A stretch of 64,000 nt of DNA, from NCBI GenBank assembly GCA_043228905.1, contig JBHGNT010000011.1, forward strand, positions 8,122,001 through 8,186,000, given 5' to 3'. Shown here in pieces: positions 31,563 to 42,187 of this stretch; position 1 is the stretch's first letter; each line of letters begins with the position of its first letter. A program made the position numbers and the translations under genes. The notes under the pieces were generated by a model. It had not been told where the DNA came from and ran no database searches. It worked only from the letters and a program-made list of their open reading frames with translations. Origin of the DNA: Azolla caroliniana (Eukaryota > Polypodiophyta).

Positions 31563-32972
31563 ATGGACTACCGACAATTCGAATATCATGATGGTTTGTT
31601 ATTCTTTAAAAAGCTTGTATATGTCCCCGATTGCTCCTGTCGCCTTCAAATCGTCCAAAGTTGTCACGACACCCATATGGCGGGACATTTCGGTAGCACT
31701 AAGACGTTGGATCTAGTTCAAGGATCTTTTTGGTGGCCCCACATGCGACATTTTGTCCACGACTACGTTCGGACCTGTGATGCTTGCTGCCGAGCAAAGA
31801 TGCCACGACACCATCCATATGGCTTGTCGGAACCCTTACCGATTCCAAGTAAGCAGTGGCAATCTATTTGTCTTGACTTTATCACAGATCTGCCGGTCTC
31901 GAAGGGTTTCAATGCTATCTTAACCGTCGTCGATCGATATACGAAGATGGCACATTTTGTGCCATGTACTAAGGCCATCACTAGCGAGGAAACTGCCGCC
32001 CTTGTCATGCATGAGGTATTTCGGCATCATGGCCTCCCAGACAGTATCATCAGTGACCGAGGACCGCAATTCGTCTCCAAATTTTGGCAGCATCTCTTCA
32101 AGATGCTCAAGGTCTCTTACAACCTCTCCTCCAGCTACCATCCTCAGACCGATGGGCAGGCGGAACGAACAAACCAAACGTTGGAGCAATATCTCCGGTG
32201 TTTCCTGAGTTATCAACAGGACGATTGGGCCGAAATTCTCCACTTTGCGGAGTTTGCGTATAATAATGTTGTTCACTCCTCGACTCGAGTCTCCCCATTC
32301 TATGCTTATACCGGTTCTTATCCTCGTTGGTCGGTGATCGACACGCCGGAGCTACCTACCAATCCTCGTGTCGAGGATCATTTGGAGAGACTACACAAGA
32401 TCCAAATGGATCTCTCTACTGATCTTCGCCATGCTCAACAGACACAGAAGACTTACGCGGATCGTCATCGGCTTCCCTCCTCTTTTGCCATCGGAGATCG
32501 AGTATGGCTTTTATGTCGTCACATCAAGACTACTCGACCGTGCGACAAGTTGGATTATCGACGACTCGATCCTTTCCGTATTACTGGTAAGGTTAATGAT
32601 GTCACGTTCCGCCTTGATCTTCCTCTGCATCTTCGGATACATCCGGTCTTCCATAGTTCTCTTCTTGAACCTTACAAAGCAAACATTATTCCCGATCGTG
32701 TTACAGCACCGCCGCCCCCGTTTAAGTTAGACTTCGGCCCGGAGTATGAAGTTGCTGCCATCCTCGACTCCAAATTTATTCGCAACAACCTTTATTATTT
32801 GGTTGATTGGCTCGGCTATAGTCCGAGCAAACGTACTTGGGAGCCCGTCGAGCATGTGGCCAATGCTCAGGATCTTCTTGCTGATTTTCACCGACAGTAT
32901 CCCGACAAACCCGGTCCTCAATCAGCGTTGACTCGTTCCACTTGTTGTCTTCAAGGGAGGATAGTGTCATGA
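31563..32972 (+). CDS. Element E integrase with C-terminal chromodomain
   Basis: An uninterrupted frame of 469 residues. The zinc domain is HDTHMAGHFGSTKTLDLV.GSFWWP ... TCDACCRAK. The core has CLDFITDLP (Asp), IISDRGPQFVSKFW (Asp) and YHPQTDGQAERTNQTLEQYLR (Glu). A GPY/F-like part (YRRLDPFRITGKV) is followed by a chromodomain at about residues 395-445 (EYEVAAILDS, LYYLVDWLGYSPSKRTWEPVEHV). The chromodomain typically steers integration to marked chromatin. The stop lies a few bases inside the 3' LTR, and the purine tract CAAGGGAGGATAG (32952-32964) overlaps the coding end. Confidence 0.93.
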   Translation: MDYRQFEYHDGLLFFKKLVYVPDCSCRLQIVQSCHDTHMAGHFGSTKTLDLVQGSFWWPHMRHFVHDYVRTCDACCRAKMPRHHPYGLSEPLPIPSKQWQSICLDFITDLPVSKGFNAILTVVDRYTKMAHFVPCTKAITSEETAALVMHEVFRHHGLPDSIISDRGPQFVSKFWQHLFKMLKVSYNLSSSYHPQTDGQAERTNQTLEQYLRCFLSYQQDDWAEILHFAEFAYNNVVHSSTRVSPFYAYTGSYPRWSVIDTPELPTNPRVEDHLERLHKIQMDLSTDLRHAQQTQKTYADRHRLPSSFAIGDRVWLLCRHIKTTRPCDKLDYRRLDPFRITGKVNDVTFRLDLPLHLRIHPVFHSSLLEPYKANIIPDRVTAPPPPFKLDFGPEYEVAAILDSKFIRNNLYYLVDWLGYSPSKRTWEPVEHVANAQDLLADFHRQYPDKPGPQSALTRSTCCLQGRIVS

Positions 32973-33252
32973 TGTGGCAAGACTCGAACCCATGACCTTA
33001 TGGTATATGGGTCGAGCTCTTAACCATCACACCATCTATTGTAATTTGTAGGATATTATTTTCATTTATGCTTTATTATAAGAAACTAATGTATATTCCA
33101 GATTTCTCTGGAACATTCTAGAAGCTTCAGGACTACTCCAGAGAGCACTATAAAAGGAGGCACAAGGCATTGTTTTGAACCAAATTGGTTCAACGCCAGT
33201 CTTAAGCCTCATAGCCCTTTTGTACTTACTCTTCACATAATATATCCTCTCT

Positions 33253-33302
<50 letters not shown>

Positions 33303-33434
33303 CTCGCTATCTCTCTCTCTTCTCTTCTCTCTTCCTCTCCCGGGAGTCTTACGCAGTCCCGTCCTCTTAGTGCTAATAGTACTTCCCTTTTTTCCAGTAC
33401 TAATTATCTCTCTGTTTTAGTATTATTCCTGACA
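32965..33434 (+). repeat. Element E 3' LTR
   Basis: Full 470-bp LTR. It contains TATAAAAG at 33149-33156 and a long (CT)n at 33255-33300. A tRNA-like block lies at its start, read on the minus strand (box A TGGTGTGATGG, box B GGTTCGAGTCT; about 32975-33045). Confidence 0.93.
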
Positions 33435-33439
33435 TGGTG

Positions 33440-33625
33440 TGACTCTTGACCTTTGAGTAATCACAGATTCTCAAAAGGTGTGTTCACACATTCAGCTTGA
33501 TTCTCAACACGCCCCCTCAAGCTCAACTCAGGTTGGTTCCTTTCGATTGATGTCCTCTTCGGTTGGTATTCGGTTCAAACGATCTTCAGTGTCCGCTTTG
33601 GCTCATACCCGGTTCAGATGCTATC
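33440..33625 (-). repeat. Element D 3' LTR remainder, polypurine tract and 3' UTR
   Basis: 33440-33509 finishes the D LTR. On the minus strand it is preceded by GCTTGAGGGGGCG, a good copia polypurine tract. The remaining bases up to 33625 are D's short 3' untranslated region, cut by element F. Confidence 0.85.
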
Positions 33626-34080
33626 TGTTAGAGACATGAACTAATATAAGCATTAGATAAGGATAGAATATAGATCTAGATAGAAAGGAGAGAGAGAGAA
33701 ACAAGGGTGTCGATCCACCTGACCACCCCCTTGAACGGATCGAGACGGACTCGAGCCTCGATCGGCGTCCCATACCACCGCTGGGGCGTCGAGTCGTACC
33801 TAGTGTTGGCGCGCTCGCTACAAGAGTTGACCCACCACAAGACAGAGTCTCGACGTAGTCAACAAGATAATGAAATGAGGGTAGCTAGGCCTCTTATTTA
33901 TAGCAATAACCAAGGCTCCCAGGTAAGTTCACACTTGGCCTAATGGGTTGTCTCAATCCCGAGGATTAAAAGTAATCCTCCCCTTCTTTACACTCTCGTT
34001 TAACCCTCACACTTATCCACGTGTATAGAATACTACGGTAAATTCTCACCACGGGATATTATATGGTCATGCCCGTAACA
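33626..34080 (-). repeat. Element F 3' LTR
   Basis: 455 bp. Minus-strand TATAAATA near 33895-33902. It matches 43804-44258 apart from scattered changes and a shorter GA tract. Confidence 0.92.
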
Positions 34081-35624
34081 TACTCCCCCTCTTTAAAACA
34101 TTGCACTCTTGCAATGGAAAGTTAGGGAAGTTAGTTCTGAGAGTATTTTCGTGTTCCCATGTGGCATCTTTTATTGATTTATCCATCCATTTTATTTTAA
34201 ATTCTCGGATTTCTTTAGTACTTAATTTTTTTGTTTTAACATCGAGAATTCTTTCTAGTACATGTGGTTTAGAAGTTAAATCTTCAGAAGTAACCAGAGT
34301 TTCAATTGTAACTGTATTCTCGCCAGAACCTAGAAGTTCTTTTAGACAACTCACATGAAAGATTAGATGAATTCCAACACCATCGGGAAGAGCGAGACGA
34401 TAGGCTAATGACCCAATGTGTTTGAGGACTGTAAAAGGTTCACAAAACCGTCGGGCTAACTTAGCGCAATTACCCTTAGACAAGGTCTTAGAATTGTGAG
34501 GTGCACGTAAAAATACCTTCTGTTCAGGGTTGAATACACAAGGTTGCCTATTATGATCGGCATAAAAACGCGAGCTAGCTTGAGCTGTTTTTATATTATC
34601 TCGTGCAATATGCAACATATCTTGCATATCCCAAAGAAAGTTTTGCGTACTTCGCAACTCATCATGATGTATTAACATCAATCGGGGCTCGTGGCTGAAA
34701 ATCATACATCAACATAAAAGGACTATATCCCGTCGACATATGCTCGGAGCTGTTATAAGCAAACTCCAAAATTGGGAGAAAACGTTCCCATTTTGTTGGT
34801 TTTGCACCAACATATGCTCGAAGCATGTCCTCAATAATTTGATTTACTCATTTTGTCTGTCCATCGAATTGAGGATGATCCGTGGAACTCATGCTCACCG
34901 TAGTTTCTAACTTCTTAAAGACTTGCATCCAAAAGTCACTAGTAAACTTTGGATCTCGATCACTCACGATATCCATCGGTAACCCATAAAAATGAAATAA
35001 CTCGTCAACGAATTGGTAAGCCAATTCAGGAGCTGTTACTGTGGTTTTAGTAGCAATAAATTTGGCCATTTTAGTTAGTCTATCAACCACAACCTAGATG
35101 GCATCATGACCTTTTAGGGTGCGAGGAAGGCTAACAATAAAATCCATGGATATACTTTTCCACTTAATATTGGGAATGTCCAAGGGATGTAAAAGTCCTA
35201 CGGCTTTAAGTCGCTCGGCTTTGTTAACATGACATTGGTGACATTTAGTCACATAGCTATGTATGTCAGGACGCATCTTAGGCCAATAAAATTGAGTGGA
35301 GATGAGAACGAGTGTACGATGTATTCCAGGATGCCCTACTAGGGGTGCATTATGGCATTCAAAAAGAATTCTCTTTTTGACCTCAAGCAAATCTGGAACA
35401 CAAACCTTCCCATTACGATAGAGCAGACCGTTAGCAATGTGGAAGTATTCCTTCGAGGATGTGGTGGTGTCTGTTCTAGACTCAACTCTTGCCCAATATT
35501 TTGCAAAATAATTGTCATCAGGATACTTTCCTCGAAGGTGATCATAAAGATCTGATGATATTTCAGTGAAGCTAAGCATTTTACCTTCACGGATGCGACT
35601 TAGTGCATCAGCGACAGTGTTCAT
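34067..35624 (-). pseudogene. Element F integrase and chromodomain
   Basis: 35624-35094 has the zinc region (HNAPLVGHPGIHRTLVLISTQFYWP ... KCHQCHVNKA) and the core start SISMDFIVSLP. 35090-34848 has MVDRLTKMAKF, DIVSDRDPKFTSDFW and DHPQFDGQTK, a degraded Glu region. 34705-34067 has the C-terminal part (FLRAPHNSKTLSKGNCAKLARRFCEPFTVLKHIG) and a chromodomain-like end (PHVLERILDVKTKKL, FKIKWMDKSIKDATWEHE). Stops separate the three parts. Confidence 0.85.
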
Positions 35625-37079
35625 GGAACCTTTACAATATCGTATGGAAAAATCAAAGTCCTGGATGAGATCAGTCCATCGTGCCTTACGACCTTTCGGG
35701 TCTTGTGGGTCACAAAAAATATTTCAAGGACTCGTGGTCCGTAGTTACCACAAAGCGATTTCCATAAAGATAATGGCGTCATGTTTTGAGCGCATGTATA
35801 ACTGCAAATAATTCCTTTTCTTGAACAGTATACCGACATTGAGCAAAATCAAGTTTCTTACTCTCGAATGCTATTGGTTAACCATCTTGATATAAGACAA
35901 CACCTATAGCATAATCGCTTGCATTGGTTTCAACCTCAAAAGGTTTTGAAGGATCAGGTAAAAGAAGTGAAGGAGCCTTGTACACCAGGTCCTTGAGTTC
36001 CTTAAAGGCGAGGTCTAGTGTAGCATTCCAGACAATAGGTTTTGTAGACTTACGCGTTTGACCTTTTAGAAGATCAGTAAATGGCGTCGTCAATTGGGAG
36101 TAATTACGAAGGGATTTTCGCAAAAACCCGACAAAACCAAGGAATGATCGAACTTCTCGAATATTCCAAAGAGTGGGCCAAAGCTTGATTTTCTCGATGC
36201 GAGAAGGATCAATTTCAACTCCTCGTTCGGTTATGAGATGTCCAAGATAAGTAATTGATTTCTTGAAGAACTCACATTTTGAGATCTTCACATAAAATTG
36301 TTTGTCACGTGATGTTTGTAAAACAAAGCGGACATGTTTAGCATGTTCTTGTAATGTACGGCTATAAACTAAAATATCATTGAAGAAAATAACGACAAAT
36401 TTTCTAAGTTGTTCTCGGAAATGTCATTCATTTCTTGTTGAAATGTAGCCGGAGCATTGGTCAAACCAAAAGGCATAACCAAAAACTCATAATGGTCATA
36501 GCGCGTACGAAATGTCGTTTTAGGAACATCGTTCTCACTTATACGAATTTGATAGTAGCTAGTACAGAGATCAAGTTTCATAAAATATCGAGCTCCCTGG
36601 AGACGGTCAATTAGATTGTCAGCCCGGGGCAATGGATACGAATTCTTGATCGTCACTTTATTCAAGTGTTAGTAATTAATACACATACGCCATGTGCCCT
36701 TTTTCTTTTTAACCAAGAGAACTGATGCACCCCATGGAGATTTACTATAACATATATAACCCATTCGTAAATAGTCCTTGAGTTGCTTAGATACCTCATC
36801 CTCTTCGGATCGACTTAAGCGATAAGGAGGTATACTTATTGGTGCAACGCCAGGTACAATATCTATACGATGGTCTATATTACGTTTAGGAGGTAACCCA
36901 TCTGGTAGTTCACTCGGAAAAACATCACGAAAATCATTTAAGATTTCATCAAGTTGTTGTTCTTCAAAATATGTTAATTGAACCGACATTATCGATATTG
37001 TAAACGTGAATGTCTGGATCAAGTACACAATAAAATAGAGTAGAACAAGACAACTCAGATATTGATGGAGAGGAAACAA
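35625..37079 (-). pseudogene. Element F reverse transcriptase and RNase H
   Basis: 37079-36669 has FRDVFPSELPDGLPPKRNIDHRID and SKSPWGASVLLVKKKKGTWRMCINY. 36665-36369 has [15 protein letters not shown] and [21 protein letters not shown] frameshift then places the active site as FFNDILVYS, where the first of the two catalytic Asp is Asn. 36291-35878 has KCEFFKKSITYLGHLIT, the thumb and the RNase H start ETNASDYAIGVVL. RNase H remains continue to about 35625 in pieces. It is inactive as it stands. Confidence 0.83.
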
Positions 37080-37104
37080 TCGAGAGGGATTGTTTTTTTA
37101 CACA

Positions 37105-37494
37105 TTAAATAAAATGAGTACAATCGTTCAGTACAAATGTTATTGAATGATGAACCCAATCAATAGATAAAGAAGAGTTTTTATTATAAAACCAGGGATA
37201 ACCCAGTATTACATCAGTGGTACAAAGATTCATTACATGGAAGTCTACTTCCTCTATATAAGTATCAATAGAAATTCCTAATGAATGAATCGGCCCGTTG
37301 ATGTATTGTACTCTTCCATCAGCCAAGTGCATCGTATAGGTGTGATCACTTACGGTGGGTTGGATTCCCCATATCTGAACCAAACGATCATTCACAAAGT
37401 TGTGTGAGCTTCCCGAATCAAACAAAAATTGTACATGAGATCCATTGATATACTCGTTTGCACGTAGTAAATCATTGGGACCCAATACATACAT
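37105..37494 (-). CDS. Element F aspartic protease
   Basis: The frame shows VQFLFDSGSSHNFVNDRLV (Asp-Ser-Gly) and TTDVILGYPWFYNKNSSLSIDW. This is the standard plant chromovirus-type protease between the zinc knuckle and RT. It is open over 129 codons. Confidence 0.85.
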   Translation of the reverse strand: MYVLGPNDLLRANEYINGSHVQFLFDSGSSHNFVNDRLVQIWGIQPTVSDHTYTMHLADGRVQYINGPIHSLGISIDTYIEEVDFHVMNLCTTDVILGYPWFYNKNSSLSIDWVHHSITFVLNDCTHFI

Positions 37495-37517
37495 AGGGAA
37501 AGAACATTGACAACTAC

Positions 37518-38324
37518 TTAAATGATGTGTATAGACCTGAAGGACATTAGGAATCTGACCTTTATGGTCTGCAACTTTAGCTTTGTTGTCATGCTATTCC
37601 GTTGGAGCTTTCGACATTGCTTTTTTGTATGACCCTTCTTTTTGCAAAATACGCAAAAAGGATGTTGTCGCTTACAATCGCGATCCATGAATTCGTTGGG
37701 TGTCTTACGTTTCCCAACGAATTGCGACTGCTTAGTCCCGGGCGCTTCGTTGGGTTTGTTGTGGTTCTTCTTTGAAGTGCGCTGATAGCAAAGAACTATT
37801 TCAATGGCCTCTTCGAAGGATTTTGGATCCTTATCGTGCACTATCCAGTGATAGTCTCAATTGGGGATGTCATTGACAAAACAAGCTATTAACCAGTTGT
37901 CCCCTTCTAGACTCGATTTTTGGATTTGGGTTCTAGCATGGTGGGCATAGTCTTCTAGCAAAGAAAACTTCTTGCTAGAGAGGTTCATTAAAGCTTGTGC
38001 TGCCTCGGTTTGAGAGGGAGGTTGCAGAAATTGGCCCTTGAAAACTGTGACAAAATCTGTCCAAGTATCGGGCAACTTCCCCAAAGTACGGAGCCCACGC
38101 CACCAGGCGGCAGCCTTATCCCCTAGTTCTCGGTCGACATATGCAATCTTCGTACTATCTGGCATGCGATAGAGCTCAAAATGAGACTCCCATCGGCCCA
38201 GCCACGTGCAGATTGCTTCTTCGGTTCTTTCCTTTTTTCTCCCGTAAATGACTTAACGACAAACGATGGCTCACCCTATGGCTCCTCAGGTCTATTAGTC
38301 TCACGTTGTAAACTAATGACACGT
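37518..38324 (-). pseudogene. Element F gag, C-terminal part
   Basis: 38165-37857 gives the capsid (DKAAAWWRGLRTLGKLPDTWTDFVTVFKGQF). 37841-37518 gives the knuckle CVFCKKKGHTKKQC. The upstream part reaches 38324, where element G is inserted; the frame resumes at 41927. A few stops interrupt it. Confidence 0.82.
38321..38324. repeat. Target-site duplication of element G (left)
   Basis: ACGT, repeated at 41927-41930; the 4-bp size fits, and a 5-bp reading does not match. Confidence 0.8.
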
Positions 38325-39107
38325 TGTCGTGCCTTTCGGCTCCGGATCGTTTGCGTGAGTCGGGTGGGAACTGCTGGGGTTTTGGACTAGGAAGAGGAGA
38401 GTTTTAAGGCTAATAAGAATATAAATATGTTGTAAGAAAGAGTTATAGCAAACTCGTGAATCCCATGAGTGTATTGTATTTGATTAATCAATATGAATAT
38501 AAGAATATAAATTTGGGTTGAAAGAAAGATATAAGAAACTTGTGAATCCCACAAGTATAGATTATATTATTTTCGTGAATCCCACGATTATATTAATCGG
38601 TTGGTGTTTTCGGAAATATATCCAATTTCTAAATATTTCACACACCTATTACATTGTGCTCCCCATCCTTATGTAGTGATGGGAGAGACTAAGCATAGCT
38701 ACATGCTTTTTTTTCTAATATGTTCATGCACACTAAATGTGCATGTGATGCTTTTCTAATCCTTGCTTTTATTTGCTAAATATAGTGCTCATGCACGCTA
38801 GATGTGCATGAGTCACTTTTTAGTTGCTTGCGTTTTTCTATTCACGCACTCTAAAAATGCATGATTTACCTTTTAATAAAGGTAGGCGTAAATAAAGCAC
38901 TTATAGTTATTAAATCTATTTATAGAACACTAAAGATAAGGTAGCATAATGGTAAAGTTGAGGTTTGGCTACGTGGAGGTACAGGGTTCGAATCTTGCCC
39001 TATGCATGTGATAAATATCTTGATATATTATTTTATTTATTTATATGTAATTAAATCGGTTATATTATTTTTACTTTTTCACGTAGTGTACGAAATACAC
39101 TACGACA
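38325..39107 (-). repeat. Element G 3' LTR
   Basis: 783 bp. Features, also in the other copy: a 9-bp-arm hairpin at the U3 end (39082-39104, arms CGTAGTGTA/TACACTACG); two perfect CATGCAC-N7-GTGCATG inverted repeats and one degenerate copy (about 38722-38865); a minus-strand TATAAATA near 38918; and a plus-strand tRNA-like block (box A TAGCATAATGG, box B GGTTCGAATC, about 38941-39005). Confidence 0.93.
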
Positions 39108-39680
39108 CTCGCCCCCTCCGAACCCGCACATCCTCCGGTATGTGCCGAAGTTGTCGATGCTCGTTGTCTCCCCTTCATCCTCCGTTTGTCCCGCTATGTC
39201 AACTTTGTCTCTCCATTTTGAGTAGACCCATTCTTTCCACCCGAACCATTGTTGCCATCCGATCCACCATATTCTTTGTTCATTCGTGGTAGTGTCTTTT
39301 ACTGGGCTCTTTCTTGTCTTCATCAACCTTGACTTTTTTCCGGATCTCTCTCGTCCGATCAACTTTCGGTTTGATCGGTTTCCGATCGGATTCGTATTCG
39401 GCCGAATCGGAATCGGTTGTTCGGTTTTGATTGAGTCGGTCTCCTTCCGCCCCGGTTTCGATCTATCGGTTTCGGTTTCGGTTGGCTTTCTTTTCCTCGT
39501 TTTCACCAGCCTCGACCGGTCCAACCTACGATTGAGTCGGATTAGCTTCTTTCCGGATCGGTCTCGTCCGATTGGCTTTCGGCTAGGTCGGCTTCCATCC
39601 ATATTCGCGTTCGGCCAAGTCAGACTCAGTCGATCGGTTTTGACCGAGTCGACCCCTTTTCGGGTCGGCTTTCTTTTGGG
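39108..39680 (-). repeat. Element G repeat-rich 3' part of the interior
   Basis: Degenerate minisatellite of TTCGGTTC/TTTCGG/CGATCGG-like units continues from the gag end (about 39310-39840). A frame at 39602-39060 translates it as Arg/Lys/Ser-rich repeats followed by a Trp-rich segment. It is unlikely to be an independent gene. Confidence 0.5.
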
Positions 39681-41105
39681 TCATCTTTCGGCCGAATCCT
39701 CATTTACCCGATTCAACTTTCGTTTGTGTCGTCTTTCGGCCGAATTCTCTTCCTTTCGGTTCGGCTTTCTTTCGGGTCGACTTTCGGTCGAATCCTCTTT
39801 TACCCGGTTAGGCTTTCTTTCGGATCGGAATCCCGTCCGGATCACCTTCCATCCTAACTGGCTTCCGACTTTACCTTTCTTGCCGCCACCTCCCGTCTCT
39901 CCGGTCTCACGTTGGTTCTCGGACACAACCGCCGAAGTCTCTAGAATTAGTGGGTAGGAATCCTCGGTATTATCATCCTCTTTCATTTCAACCATAGCCT
40001 CCTTCTCGGCTATCTCTCCGTCGTATGAATCGGCTTCGACCTTTGTTTTCTCTCCACCACCTTCCGTCTCTTCGGTCTCACGTTGCCTTTCGAACGCAAC
40101 CGCCGGAGTCTCTAGAATCAGTGGTGGGGAAGTCTCGATATGGCCATCTGTCGTTGATTCGTCCATAGCCACCTTCGATTCGATGTCATCTTTCGTGGTG
40201 ACCTCCTCAATCAAGTCCTCCTTGCTCTCTTTCACTGCATCAATTATGCAAACATCTATTATGCTTACCCCTTTTTGACCCGATGTCTCGGGCACTTGTA
40301 TCCCGAAATTTCCTTCTACACTTGAATTATCGGCCTTATCCTTCGTCGTTGTTCTTTCGCAAGACAAGAGGGTAGCTTGTTTTACACCCTCTTCCGTCGC
40401 ACCATCATGTTGTATTTCGGCCTTCATATCGGCTCCATCGTTTGTCTTCAATCGGCCATCCTTCATCGGCCATGTCGTTGACAAGATTCTCATCTTCCTC
40501 TCATCATGTCTCCGGCATACCCTTTGGACTTCGGCCCAATCTTCGGTAAGACCATTCGTACCTTCATCGTCTTCGAGTTCGATCCCGATGTCCATCCTTT
40601 CTTTTCGATCGATCGATTTTACGAACATTAGGACTTTATCTTCTCCCACCAATCGTTGTTCCCGCTCCGAGAGTCGAGCAAAACGATGCTCGAACTCTAG
40701 GAATGCTTGTGTTGCACTTCGGTGGGTCTTCTCCGATGCCACCCATTCGTCGAATTCTCGCCGATCTTGTCCCTTCGATCTCTTGTAATCATATGCCTCT
40801 CGTAAAGCTTCTTCGAATGACCCCCATGTCGAGTTTTGTTGCCGTATCTTGTGGATTCTCTCTTGTAGCTCATCCGTGGCCACCCGATTGAAGGATGTCA
40901 CTTGCAATCCTTCCGGTATCCCACATCGTATCATCTCCGCCTTGTAGTCACGTAGATAGCGTGACACATCGTTTCCGTTGAATTGTCCGTTTCGTTGTAC
41001 GAGCCGTTGTACTACTGTCGTGATCTCCGACATCTCGCGTTGTTCTTGTAGCATTCTCTCGAACATCATCATCATCATGTTCATCGCCTCTTGTTGATTC
41101 TCCAT
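39681..41105 (-). CDS. Element G gag
   Basis: ATG 41105 is preferred because the upstream frame starts inside the primer site. About 475 residues. A Met run (NMMMMMFERML) is followed by the capsid-like region shared with C and I: RNGQFNGNDVSRYLRDYKAEM, TWGSFEEALREAYDY, EFEHRFARLSEREQR, VLMFVKSIDRKERMDIG and WAEVQRVCRRHDERK. An acidic, Thr/Glu-rich region follows. The C-terminus is a repeat of about 15-residue units (ERKPNR..EDSAERRP). No zinc knuckle is present, unlike in C and I. The frame is intact, consistent with recent activity in trans. Confidence 0.88.
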   Translation of the reverse strand: MENQQEAMNMMMMMFERMLQEQREMSEITTVVQRLVQRNGQFNGNDVSRYLRDYKAEMIRCGIPEGLQVTSFNRVATDELQERIHKIRQQNSTWGSFEEALREAYDYKRSKGQDRREFDEWVASEKTHRSATQAFLEFEHRFARLSEREQRLVGEDKVLMFVKSIDRKERMDIGIELEDDEGTNGLTEDWAEVQRVCRRHDERKMRILSTTWPMKDGRLKTNDGADMKAEIQHDGATEEGVKQATLLSCERTTTKDKADNSSVEGNFGIQVPETSGQKGVSIIDVCIIDAVKESKEDLIEEVTTKDDIESKVAMDESTTDGHIETSPPLILETPAVAFERQRETEETEGGGEKTKVEADSYDGEIAEKEAMVEMKEDDNTEDSYPLILETSAVVSENQRETGETGGGGKKGKVGSQLGWKVIRTGFRSERKPNRVKEDSTESRPERKPNRKEENSAERRHKRKLNRVNEDSAER

Positions 41106-41143
41106 CTCCTTGCCACCCGCCTTCACGTCGGGTTCACCAACTG

Positions 41144-41926
41144 TGTCGTGCCTTTCGGCTCCGGATCGTTTGCGTGAGTCGGGTGGGAACTGCTGGGGTT
41201 TTGGACTAGGAAGAGGAGAGTTTTAAGGCTAATAAGAATATAAATATGTTGTAAGAAAGAGTTATAGCAAACTCGTGAATCCCACGAGTGTATTGTATTT
41301 GATTAATCAATATGAATATAAGAATATAAATTTGGGTTGAAAGAAAGATATAAGAAACTTGTGAATCCCACAAGTATAGATTATATTATTTTCGTGAATC
41401 CCACGATTATATTAATCGGTTGGTGTTTTCGGAAATATATCCAATTTCCAAATATTTCACACACCTATTACATTGTGCTCCCCATCCTTATGTAGTGATG
41501 GGAGAGACTAAGCATAGCTACATGCTTTTTTTTCTAATATGTTCATGCACACTAAATGTGCATGTGATGCTTTTCTAATCCTTGCTTTTATTTGCTAAAT
41601 ATAGTGCTCATGCACGCTAGATGTGCATGAGTCACTTTTTAGTTGCTTGCGTTTTTCTATTCACGCACTCTAAAAATGCATGATTTACCTTTTAATAAAG
41701 GTAGGCGTAAATAAAGCACTTATAGTTATTAAATCTATTTATAGAACACTAAAGATAAGGTAGCATAATGGTAAAGTTGAGGTTTGGCTACGTGGAGGTA
41801 CAGGGTTCGAATCTTGCCCTATGCATGTGATAAATATCTTGATATATTATTTTATTTATTTATATGTAATTAAATCGGTTATATTATTTTTACTTTTTCA
41901 CGTAGTGTACGAAATACACTACGACA
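41144..41926 (-). repeat. Element G 5' LTR
   Basis: 783 bp, two differences from 38325-39107. It carries the same hairpin, RY-type inverted repeats and tRNA-like block. Confidence 0.93.
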
Positions 41927-42187
41927 ACGTGCTTTGAGAGCACTTTGAGATTGTCAAAGTTCAGTCATCTGTTGAGCAGTGAAACTAAGGTATTGGCTTA
42001 TTTGCGAAAAATACATCTCAATGGACATTTGTCCAAGATGATTCCCTTGAGTTCCTTCCGCTTGAGCGGATGACATCGGGTCATTATTTTGAGCCATTAA
42101 ATGATTATCTTTGGAAAAGAAATAGGATAAGGTCAGAGAGATAGTCATAACATCATGTCGTGATGTAAACATATCATGGGCGAACAT
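41927..42187 (-). pseudogene. Element F gag, N-terminal part
   Basis: The frame from 42187 reads NDPMSSAQAEGTQGNHLGQMSIEMYFSQISQYL, then a TGA near 41952, and runs to the G insertion. Removing G and one ACGT rejoins it with 38320 in frame. It is the N-terminal, coiled-coil-like part of a plant Ty3 gag. Confidence 0.7.

Larger units (their letters stand above)
28065..33434 (+). mobile_element. Element E: chromovirus (Ty3/gypsy with chromodomain)
   Basis: LTR ends are TGTCATG..CCTGACA with TSD TGGTG. The right LTR is 470 bp (32965-33434), but the left is only 140 bp because of an internal deletion. Polyprotein order is gag, protease, RT, RNase H, integrase, chromodomain. The gag resembles Tcn1-like chromoviruses known from fungi and non-seed plants, but this lineage call is from memory. 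Many frame breaks are present in gag-RT while the integrase frame is intact. Confidence 0.9.
38325..41926 (-). mobile_element. Element G: gag-only LTR element of the C/G/I family
   Basis: Two 783-bp LTRs differ by only two bases by eye (C/T at about 38467 and about 38631 against the right copy), so insertion is recent. The interior is just 2.0 kb: primer site TGGTGAACCCGACGTGA (41123-41139), gag and a repeat-rich tail, polypurine tract GGAGGGGGCGAG beside the 3' LTR. It has no protease, RT or integrase. This architecture corresponds to the TR-GAG class of nonautonomous elements. It is inserted in F's gag with 4-bp duplication ACGT. Confidence 0.92.

Noticed and set aside
38941-39005. Possible functional tRNA gene
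   Set aside because: Boxes A and B are present but the stem pairing and an anticodon arm are not convincing; it lies within an LTR and is repeated with it.
39286-39957. Plus-strand ORF with repeated FRLGRLS-type peptides
   Set aside because: Antisense reading of the gag tail minisatellite of element G.
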